DNA from: Owenia fusiformis
Lineage: Eukaryota > Annelida > Polychaeta > Sabellida > Oweniidae
DNA: 64,000 nt
NCBI GenBank assembly: GCA_903813345.2
Contig: CAIIXF020000004.1
Span: 27,097,985-27,161,984 of the forward strand
Direction: 5' to 3'
In this document: in pieces, positions 24,301 to 36,300 of the stretch
Position numbering within the stretch: the first letter of the stretch is position 1
Layout: the number at the start of each line of letters is the position of its first letter
Position numbers and translations under genes: made by a program
Notes under the pieces: generated by a model
The model's input: the letters and a program-made list of their open reading frames with translations, nothing else
What the model was told of the DNA's origin: nothing
The model's database searches: none

Positions 24301-27300
24301 GTTTCTTTGTATTTCCACATGTTCCTTTGTATTTCCACATGTTTCTTTGTATTTGCACATGTTTCTTTGTATTTCCACATGTTCCTTTGTATTTCCACAT
24401 GTTTCTTTGTAATTGCAGCTTATGGGGGAAGAGCCTGATTTAGATCCTGAAATCACAAGGCAGTTCTTCGAACAAAACATCTTGCAGTTCGATCCTTCAC
24501 TTCTTTCTGAAAATGGCATAAAGTGAGTGAAAATATTTTTGTCTACACAACCATCAAAACTCTAAGATAATGTTTTTGTTCAACTCTAGTCTATGCTAAA
24601 TGTTGGTGTTTTATCATCCTCCGATCACAGGGCTTCAAAATCCAGAATATATTCTTTCTTTTTACCCCCTGCGATAAGCAGTTAGCCTTTCCCCGATTAA
24701 AAACTCGCAATTTGATTGGCTGTCGCAACACTGCGACAGAAATCATGTATAAGTCATTGCGCATAATAGGATCACGTGATTCAGTTTAATTGGGCGCTTC
24801 CAAATTGGTTATAGCAGGGGGAAGAAGGAGGTACGGATTCTGGATACATGCTTAGGAGGATGGTGTTTTATTAGAATTTCTAATGATAGGTTAACAGAAT
24901 GAAAACAGATGGTAAAATTATTGACATATTGTTATAGTCTCCCAACTTTTTGTGGATGGTGTTTGGGGGTTGGTGTTTGGTATTTGGTGTCTGTAACAAA
25001 TGACATGTGATGAAATTTTGCATGTAAATGTTTCGTTTTAAAATTGATACAGTTGCAAAATTTTGACCTTGGGGCATGTTTCAGTTTTTTAATAGTATTA
25101 ATATACAGTACTATATAATGCATAAAACTTTTTTCCAGTTGTTTTGAGAGGTTTTTTAAGACAGTCAACTCTAAAGAAGGGAACATCACAGCTAAGAGAC
25201 GCGGAGGATACATGATGGATAATGTTGAACTTATAGGTCTGGAGTATTTATGGAGAGTAAGTTTCTAGAAATACTAGAATATGATGGTGGAAGATTGTCT
25301 GTCTGTAAGAAGCACCTCTTTTTGTTCATTAAATTAGACAACTAATTGTGTCAGTAAATTAAACAGTAAATTACAGGATCACCAGTCAAATCTATGTATT
25401 TAGAACCCTTCATATTATAAACCATCAATATTCACAGCGTTACACACAGGGCTTTGAGAGATATGATAAAATATAGTTATAGTTGAAGAACATCGTTGCC
25501 CTGCAATTGAAAAAGCCATTGTACTATGAAAAAGAGTGTATTGAGTTTCACTTCCTAAAGTTTCATAGAAAATTTTATCACATCTCTCAAGGCCCTTCTT
25601 CTAACATGAGCTCATGGCTCGTGATGTCAGCGGGGCCTGGATAGTCCCCGTGCATATTGAAAAAGTTCTTAATGAGGCAAAGTTGCTTCCATTTAATCAG
25701 CTTCTTAAAAATGCTGTTATTTTTCACAAGTTTCAAATGTGAAATAGATTCATGGGAAGGTTTAGTTGAATTAACATGGTTTACCCAAATGTTCTTGAAT
25801 GAGGCATACAGCATAGATTGAAATGTTTTGAATGTGAGGCAAAATCACTTCGATTTAATAGCAACCTAAAAACTATTGTAATCATTTTTTTTCATTTTTT
25901 TAGGTTGTCCTGTACAGCCCAGATGAGGTAGCAGAAAAAGCAATATATTTATTGAAGGATATTTATACCAATCTTGGACCCAGGCTACAGTCCAACCAGG
26001 TAAGGGAAAACAGTTTCCTCCCAAAAATATTTTTTATCCCATCTTGGTGGATGTACATTTTATGAATAAAACATGTTGTGTTGGCCCAGTTGAGGATTTG
26101 GAAATAACTAATATTAGTTTGAATTATTTTGAAGTCCAAGGTTCAATACTTAGACTGAAAGTTAATTGTATTACTTTAAAGCTTAAGTCAGCTTCCAATT
26201 TCATTTTCCAAATTTCCAAAATGAATTCACAAGGAATTTTTGCAATCATCTCCTTTTAAAATTCAATTAATGTTCAGATAGTTTGAGATCAATTTGATCT
26301 ATTGATTTCCAGGTTGAAATTCATGAGGACTTTTTACAATACTACGTTGATTGCCAAAAAGCCTCATACAATACAATAACGATCATACATATCCTCTGAA
26401 CTTCAGTTGAATTACCATTTCATTTTCCAAATTTCCAGGTTGAAATTCATGAGGACTTTTTACAAGACTGCGTTGATCGCCTAAAAGCCTCCTACGATAC
26501 AATAACGATCATACATATCTTCTGAACTTCAGTTGAATTACCATTTCATTTTCAAAATTTCCAGGTTGAAATTCATGAGGACTTTTTACAAGACTGCGTT
26601 GATCGCCTAAAAGCCTCCTACGATACAATAACGATCATACATATCTTCTGAACTTCAGTTGAATTACCATTTCATTTTCCAAATTTCCAGGTTGAAATTC
26701 ATGAGGACTTTTTACAAGACTGCGTTGATCACCTAAAAGCCTCATACGATACAATAACGAACATACATATCCTCTGAACTTCAGTTGAATTACCATTTCA
26801 TTTTCCAAATTTCCAGGTTGAAATTCATGAGGACTTTTTACAAGACTGCGTTGATCGCCTAAAAGCCTCATACGATACAATAACAATCCTTGAAAAGGAT
26901 AAAGACAGTATGAACAGAGTTCATCAAGAGGCTCAGAGAATGATCAGAGTACTCACAATGTGGAAAGAGTACGTCGCTGAATGTGACGACGCGTATGGTG
27001 AAGAACGCACGATTTTACCACTAGGACGTGCTTGTAGAGGAAAACATTTGGCTCTGCTGGTCAGATTTCCAAACCAAGGCCGGCAAATTGAGGATATAGA
27101 TTTGTGGTCGCATACTAATGAATCAATCGGCTCTGTGAGGAGACAGATTTTGCATAGGTTAGTAATTATGTGCCCCAATACAACAGGAATTGAACAGTAT
27201 GCATACAGTCTATCCCTGAAGAAGCATTTGTGATATAGACCATATCTATCTCATGCAATTTCAGCTTTCAGCCTGGCTTTTTAATTTGGATTGGTCTATT

Positions 27301-30300
27301 CAACAGGAATTGAACAGTATGCATACAGTTTATCCCTGAAGAAGTTTGGCATTTGTGATATAGACCATATCTATCCCATGCAATTTCAGCTTTCAGCCTG
27401 GCTTTTTAATCTAACCAAATCCGTGATCTCCACAGGATATTTTCTCAAGTGGGTGCAAAATTCTCATTTTCACAATTCAGACCAAAATTGGTCAACATAT
27501 GCTCATTTTCATAATTTTTCTCATTTTCAAGTGGGTGCAAATGGATTTTCAGGTGGGTGCAAGCATATTATCAATAATCTCAGGTGAGTGCTGCGCCCAC
27601 TTGCTTTAATGCTGGGGAGATCACTGCAAATATTGCTTATTGCTTATATTGAAGACACAACTGTATTTATTATTATTATTATTATATCTTGGTTACCGCC
27701 ATATTTGGCGAGCAATACCTCATTGGTATATTCCATATTTTACGTATTTTACACTCGAAGATAGAGCCAGAAACCCCTCCTTGGAGGAGTCCTGTTTTCT
27801 TTTATGTGCACAGGTACACAGACATACAGGTACACACCACAGCCTTTTATACGAGTCGTGAACCACTCAGTCAAACACCCAGAATTACATAACGCACAAA
27901 CAATCTTGTCTGAACCGGGAATCGAACCCCGGGCCAAGCGATATTGGTAACCTTGACTCTCTCTCTGCCACTGAGCCATAGCGGGTGGGCAGGTGTCTAG
28001 GATTTTACTTAAAACATCATTATTACATTTTGTCTTACAGGGTTAAGCCTAACAATAGCAACCTAAAGGTGGATTTATATGTGAATGGCGAACTTTTGGA
28101 ACCAAGTGACGATAGGCGACTTATTCTTCATATTCCCATCAGAGACAAAACTGTAAGAATATTTACAATCTTACACATTTTTATTACAATCTTTCACATT
28201 TTTATTTGAATTTATTATTTATTTTAAAAACATTTCTTTGATTTTCATAGTGTCAATCTCTGATTGACAAAATATATATTAGGAAAATTGATAATTGTAG
28301 ACTTAATAGTTTGTACAATATTTCAAAAATTAAGTACATTATTGTTGTTAATTTGTACAATGTGGAACTTGGAAGCAGTAAATGTGAATATCTTCATTTA
28401 CCAATTTGTGTACATAATTCACAACCATTGCTTCAATTATTAAGAAGTAAATTCATATTGAATATTATGCACTTTATTTCAGTTGATAACTGCCAAGCTG
28501 TGTCAAGCAGGGAGTAATATGCCATCTAGTCCAGACAGTAGTTCAGATAGTAGTACAGGCTCACCCCATTCTCCTTATGAGGGTCCTAATATAGAGGCTG
28601 AAAGCTGTCTACCGGGAGTGGTGCGTTTATTTATCAGTTTATCCCATGTTTATTCTTTGGTAGAAAACCCAACAAATGCCTCAGATGGCTTAAAAAATAT
28701 CAGTATCTTATATTCCAAAATTTGGCCATCAATCCAAGGTAATTGCCAAGTTTTTACTCCAAATGGCCATGGTGGACTTTTCAAAAATATCAATAGTTAT
28801 TCTTAAGAACAGTTTTTCTACAAAGTCATATTTCAGATTACATGGTAAACAACTCAACATATTATGCCACATTTAACTGTAGAAGGCTATGATGAACTTT
28901 CCTGACTTATCAATAAATCAATCTTTCAGTAATTTTTTTTATTCTAGATCATTGTAGACAACCTAAAATATGCCACATTTTTACTGCAGATTATTTATCT
29001 ATTCTAAATTACCATCCTCCCAAGCAGGTGTCCAGAATCCGTACCTCCTTCTTCCCCCTGCTATAACCAATATATTCTGGATTTTGAAGCCCTGTGATCG
29101 GAGGATGTAAAAAATTACAGCCTTTCAATAATCTTATATTTCAGATCAATAATCTTATATTTCAGATCAATAATCATATATTTAGATCAATAATCTTATA
29201 TTTTAGATCATGGCCAACAATCCAAGATACGCCACATTCCTACTACAAATGGCTGACTTAGGAAGTAGAGTGAACTTTCCCAAACTGAGGGAGGGAGCCA
29301 GACAGGTTCTGAAGCTTATGCCTCCAGGTGAGACCTAACACCCCTCTTGTGTCGTCTGCTGTTCAAATGAACTCATCTATAATGATTGAATGGCATAGTT
29401 CATCCTAAGAAATAGGGGTGTTTATTTTATTTTTTATTACAACTGGTCAGTTTCCATTCAACATGTGATCAGTGGTTTACAGAGTAATCTCTGTCACCAA
29501 ATGGACACTATTTTAACATTATTAATAAAATATCTGGATTTGTCTTAATTTTTTCGACATTTTTTCCATTGCTTGACTGGGGTGAAAAGTAGCAAGTTGC
29601 AGTCCAGCTTCTGTGGCTTCAAACTCATTGATCTCTGTGTAGCTCTGTAGAAATCGTGGTTTTAAAATGTGTACCTCTGCTATTTTAGATAATGCCAAAG
29701 TTGAAGAGATCAAAAAGTTATGTGAGACAGCAGCCAAGGGTGATGCAGCAACTAGTCAATCTTTAGAGTCATTGTACTTTGGGCCTAGCTCAGCAGTAGT
29801 CCTATACAATCTAGAGGTAGGTATTTTTATTATTATTCCATCGAACGAGGTTCGGAGGGATATAGGAAACCTGCCATCCGTCCGTCCATCCGTTCGTTCA
29901 TCTGTCCAGGCAATAACTCAAATACCGGTTGACAGATTTGATTCAAATTTTATAGGCTTATGCCTTATGGGTGTAGGACCTCTGCTCGCAAGGGAATTTT
30001 CAATATGGCTGCTCAATTCAAATATACAATCTAGAGGTAGGCAAATATTTTTATCACACTTTTTCAAAGTGCTATAGCATCCTTGCCTTGTGGTGATAGG
30101 TATGTGTGAGTCTGGGTGGATAATGTTATACATAGGTTTGGACGCGACAAAAGTCAAAAGTCTAAGCAAAAATAGTTAAATTCGGTGAAAACTAAAATAT
30201 TGAAATTGAACAGGAAAATGAAAAATTGCCTGTCAGAGGAAGCTTAGTTCCAATTTTTCATGTTTCTACATCTCTCTGAGGTGTCATTCTGCCTATTAAT

Positions 30301-33300
30301 GCCAAGTCAGAATGTGATGTCAGAGGAAGCTTAGATCCAATTTTTCATGTGTCTTTATCTCTTTCAGGTGTCATTCTGCCTATTAATGCCAAGTCAGAAT
30401 GTGATGTCAGGGGAAGCTTAGATCCAATTTTTTCATGTGTCTTTATCTCTTTCAGGTGTCATTCTGCCTATCAATGCCAAGTCAAGAAAGTGATGTCAGA
30501 GGAAGCTTAGATCCAATGTTTCATGTGTCTTTATCTCTTTCAGGTGTCATTCTGCCTATTTATGCCAAGTCAGAATGTGATGTCAGGGGAAGCTTAGATC
30601 CAATTTTTTCATGTGTCTTTATCTCTTTCAGGTGTCATTCTGCCTATTAATGCCAAGTCAGAATGTAATGTCAGAGGAAGCTTAGATCCAATTTTTCATA
30701 TCTCTTTCAGGTGTCATTCTGCCTATTAATGCCAAGTCAGAATGTAATGTCAGAGGAAGCTTAGATCCAATTTTTCATGTGTCTTCATCTCTTTCAAGTG
30801 TCATTCTGCCTATTAATGCCAAGTCAGAATGTGATGTCAGAGGAAGCTTAGATCCAATTTTTCATGTGTCTTTATCTCTTTCAGGTGTCATTCTGCCTAT
30901 TAATGCCAAGTCAGAATGTGATGTCAGAGGAAGCTTAGATCCAATTTTTCATGTGTCTTTATCTCTTTCAGGTGTCATTCTGCCTATTAATGCCAAGTCA
31001 GAATGTGATGTCAGAGGAAGCTTAGGTCCAATTTTTCATGTGTCTTCATCTCTTTCAGGTGTCATTCTGCCTATTAATGCCAAGTCAGAATGTGATGTCA
31101 GAGGAAGCTTAGATCCAATTTTTCATGTGTCTTTGTCTCTTTCAGTTGTCATTCTGCCTATTAATACCAAGTCAGAATGTGATGTCAGAGGAAGCTTAGA
31201 TCCAATTTTTCATGTGTCTTTATCTCTTTCAGGTGTCATTCTGCCTATTAATGCCAAGTCAGAATGTGATGTCAGAGGAAGCTTAGATCTAATTTTTCAT
31301 GTGTCTTTATCTCTTTCAGGTGTCATTCTGCCTATTAATGCCAAGTCAGAATGTAATGTCAGAGGAAGCTTAGATCCAATTTTTCATGTGTCTTTATCTC
31401 TTTCAGGTGTCATTCTGCCTATTAATGCCAAGTCAGAATGTGATGTCCTAGGAAGCTTAGATCCAATTTTTCATGTGTCTTGGTCTCTTTCAGGTGTCAT
31501 TCTGCCTATTAATGCCAAGTCAGAATGTAATGTCCTAGGAAGCTTAGATCCAATTTTTCATGTGTCTTTATCTCTTTCAGGTGTCATTCTGCCTATTAAT
31601 GCCAAGTCAGAATGTAATGTCCTTGAGAAGTTTAGATCCAATTTTTCATGTGTCTTTGTCTCTTTCAGGTGTCATTCTGTCAATTAATGCCAAGTCAGAA
31701 TGTAATGACCGAGGAAGCTTAGATCCAATTTTTCATGTGTCTTCATCTCTTTCAGGTGTCATTCTGCCTATTAATGCCAAGTCAGAATGTAATGTCCTTG
31801 AGAAGTTTAGATCCAATTTTTCATGTGTCTTTATCTCTTTCAGGTGTCATTCTGCCTATTAATGCCAAGTCAGAATGTAATGTCCGAAAAAGCTTAGATC
31901 CAATTTTTCATGTGTCTTTATCTCTTTCAGGTGTCATTCTGCCTATTAATGCCAAGTCAGAATGTGATGTCAGAGGAGGCCTTTGAGTTCCAATTCAACT
32001 ACTTGAAGAGTGGAGGGGTGGGGGCCGCCCTAAGTATGATCACCAAGAACAACTTCATTCCAAGTGCTGATATCTCAACTAAAAGGTAAGAACTCTTAAT
32101 ACACCCCTCATTACACCCCTATCTAATTTTGAAGCATAATCGCGAAAAGCTTTCTTGAAAGGTGTTCGGATAAACATGTTTAACTGTACATTGCTTGTCC
32201 TAGTATTGTAGAATTATGGCACAAATACTCTTTTTTAGATCTGCCTACCTGACTGTACTTAAGATCTGCAAGTTGGTTCTGACCACAGTTGGCCATTCAA
32301 TGGTACAAGTCGTAGCAGACGCCTGTCAGACTGAGGGGGGAAGCCCAACTGTGTCTGCCAGTCAGCACAATCACGCAGTAGTCCTCCAACAAGCGCTACA
32401 TCATATACCCAATCCTAACTCTGAGTGCATGACCAGGAATGTGGCTATACGTTTGGGGCAACAGTTAGGAGAACAGGTACTTTGTTATCTTTGAAAGTTG
32501 CAGACGACACCCTTTCACCCCTTTGAATATATATAGACTGGTTTAACTTGTCATTTTGGTTCAGCTCATTTGTGTATAAAGGGAGTTAAGGGTGTAATTT
32601 TGCTGTATAGAGTTATATATATGTAGCCACTATATCTTAGGGGTCACACGGTTAACCGTGGCTTGCGGTTACCGCGGTTCATACCTCCACGACGGTTAGC
32701 TCGCACACAATCTTGAAAACCGCGGTTCTTGAAGAACCGTGACATTTTCAGTTTCACTTCAGAAAAATAAAAATGTAAACTCGGAATTAAACTCCATTTC
32801 AAGCTTTCGTGTAATACCAATTAACTTAACATTGTCTGGAATCGTTAATCATCATGCAATAATGAGAACCATACCTCTAAAGAAAACATTTATTCAGTTT
32901 AGTGAAGTACTGTGCTAATTTTGCCAACAGTTGACAAGTTATTTTATGTGTTGAAAAAACTTGAACATCAAACAAGAAGATCAACACAGTGAACACACAG
33001 ATATTTTGGGAGGGAGGGAGGGAAAAAAGACTGAACAAACAAACAAACATTGTGTGAAACTGGATACTTACAATACTGAATACAATAAAACACTGTGACA
33101 CACTTAGTATGTTTTCTGATTTTCGGATCAATTTCATATATTTTTGCTCATTTCACGAGGCCCGTGAGAACCGCAATCAGAACCGAACCGAACTGTGAAA
33201 TACAATCACCGAACCGAACCGTGAAATCTCAAACCGTGTGACCCCTACTATATCTTACAACAGGAACGTTGAGAGAAAAGACTTCACCCTTTCACCCCTT

Positions 33301-36300
33301 TGAATGCACACAAACAAGTCCAACTAGTCATTTTTGATGAGTTCATTTGTATATGGAGGGAGTTCTTTATCATTTCAGGCCACTGGGGCACTACCAGATC
33401 TTACAACAGTGAAGTCTATAGAGAAGATAGCTTGGGCAAGTTCATGTGGAAGTCTCCCCTTGGTTCATGCAACTAGTGAAGATATTCACAAAGCACATGA
33501 AAGAGTAAGTCAATAGTAGTCTTATAACAATGTTGGGTCAGGGAGCCATTAACAGAAAATTTGTAAAGTTAAGATATTTCTAAAATCCATTGTTCTCTTA
33601 TTAGGGTCACCAAACCCATTTATTGTATCAACTGACAAAACGAATTCGTTTCTTGTAAATATATAATAGCTAATCAATGTATTGAGTAGCCTTTGATTTT
33701 GATTTTTATTCTTTTTTTTTATTTTTATTCTTGAGTTAAATTCAAAATCTGGACAAAAAAAGAATTTGGAGTATTCTCCATATTGAAATATAGTTTTAAG
33801 TAATCATACATATTTGACCATATTTGATCATGAATAGTAAATATTTTAATTTTAGATGAATTCACAAAGTAATAAGCAGCCAGACCAAGAAGATATATCT
33901 CTATGTAGGGAAGCTCTGGAAGTGTTAACAGTCTGCCTGGCCCTCTCTCCCACCACTCTGGAGGCCCTCATTAAAGACAAGGCCTGGCAGTGTTTCATCA
34001 TAGATCTTCTCTTACTCTGCAAAAGCAGGTATGATTTAAGTCACCCCACCCCCTCTGTACTTCCTTCAAAATAGTAATATCTGGCCTGGCAGTGTTTCAT
34101 TAGAAACTATACCTGAAATGAAATAAAGATTAGTATAACAAAGAAGTGATTTATTTATCATAGGAAACCCTCCTTACCCTTTTAGTTGTACATTGAAATG
34201 GGTTGTCACCCTTTTTTAACACAAGTGAACTTTGTACCTAGTAACACATCAAAGAATTACATTGTGTCTAAATATTCACTCGTATTTCACCCTACTAAGC
34301 TTCCATGCCCGAAGCCAGGATTTGCCAAGGGGGGTTCAGTTTTCAAAAATTTCCAGGGGGGGTTCACATTTGACATTTTTGGCCCAAATATGGCTAAAAT
34401 CACTTGAGAAGTGCTCAAAATGGTGAAAAACTGCATGATTTTGAAAGAATCTTTTGCCAGGGGGGGGGGTTCTAAGAGAGAACTATTTATATAATATTCA
34501 CATTTGACAATATTGGCCCAAATATGGCTAAAATCACTTGAGAAGTGCTCAAAATGGTGAAAAGCTGCATGATTTTGAAAGAATCTTTTGCCGGGGGGGG
34601 GGGGGGGTTCTAAGAGAGAACTATTTTTGTCAGTGTTATTTGCATGATGTTCTTGCAGTCCTGTAATAATAATTCTTTTTCTTTTTTGTAACAGATCTGT
34701 GAGGGTTTCTGCAACAGAACAATTTCTGCTGATGGCCACAAAGTGCTGTGCAGGTCATCGTCCACTTGTTTTCTTTGTCACATTGCTGTTCACAGTTCTC
34801 TCAGTAAGTATGAGAAGACACCCTGACACCACAAGTGATCAAGTGCCTCAGTAAACAACCTACACAGCCAATATAATCGGACGCCGTTCCGGCATCGAAT
34901 AAATTCGGCACCGTTCCGGCAATGTTTCGACACCGTTTCGGCACCGAAACCTATCGACACCAAAATTTGCTACCGGACTAGTCAGTCCATTTGGTGCCGA
35001 AATTTGGCACCGAAATGGCGTTGGAAATCAGATTGCATTTTGGCGGTGTATCATCCCTCTAATTTCAACATTGAACAGTGTAATTTCCCAGTTTGGATTG
35101 GCTCCCAGCTCCAATATTTTTGTCATATTTGGGCATGTCTGGATTACAAAATTCAAATTCAAACAGCTTCCATTTTGTTCACTTCAACATTCGAATCGTG
35201 AATTTTGGGTATTATTTCTAAACGAAAAATTCCCAGACTCACGAGAAATGATCGAGATATTTGTTCGAATCTTTTGAACTGTTTATTTTGAATCGATAGA
35301 CGGTTATAATTTCAGCCATTTGACGTTTTCATTGCTGAAAGATATCGAGTTTCAAATCTGGGAGGCAATCCTCCTTGCAGTTTGGACCAGTTTATTTGCA
35401 TATTAAGGGGTGTTACCTTTGTTTTGCAGAATACAGCCAAAGACCATGCCAAACAGTCCCACGAGTACTTCCAGCTATTGTGTAGACTTCTGAATTACGC
35501 TTGTGCCAGTCAAGCCATGTTACCAAATGCTGACAAGCTGTTAGATAACCAGATCTCTTGGCTAAAGAAAGTCAGAGTAAGTATCAATCAGTGTACAATA
35601 GTGTACAATATATGTATTGATGTACAGTGCATGTAATCAGATCTCTTGGCTAAAGAAAGTCAGAGTAAGTATAAATCAGCGTACAATAGTGTACAATATA
35701 TGTATTGATGTACAGTGCATGTAACAGTGTACAAGACATGTATTGATGTACAATGCATGTTACAGTTTACAATAATGTAACAGTGTATAATAGGGGTGAG
35801 ACGAGTCGAAAAAATCCGATTCGAGTCGAATCCGATTCGAGTCAGAAAATGACGATTCGAGTTTCGAATCCGTTTCGAGTCAGATAAAGTGCGAACAACA
35901 TCGCTTTTGACCGTTCGTATTTTTAATGCGTCAATGGTGGAAAGCCGGAAATATAAACAAACACAATTCGTCGTAAGTTTATTCTGATTTTATTACATAT
36001 ATTCTTTCATTTATGTGTACATACAATATAATAATTTAATACAAGCATATCCAAGTCATTGAAACTTATATAATCAACGCAATATCGAGTAAAAACATGC
36101 ATATTGACAGTATTTTTCTGAATTTTTTTATTTTTTCGAATTTTTTTCTCAACTCGAAAATGATTCGATTCATCAACTTCGACTCGATTCGACTCGACTC
36201 GAAGCCCCAAACCCGCGAGTCCTCGACTCATCGGGTTGTCGTCTCACCCCTAGTGTATAATATATGTGTTGATGTACAATGCATGTTACAGTTTACAATA

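Noticed and set aside
23927-24519. Several 130-180 codon frames on both strands with [12 protein letters not shown]-like or FHMFLCIST-like repeats
   Set aside because: Low-complexity translations of a 20-bp minisatellite in an intron.
27900-27990. tRNA gene
   Set aside because: The A and B boxes are present, but the sequence continues into a SINE body and tail, and the cloverleaf arms do not pair well.
30779-31687. 302-codon open frame with repeated [11 protein letters not shown]
   Set aside because: It arises because the 87-bp repeat is a multiple of three. It is not the phase of exon 24 and has no support as a protein.
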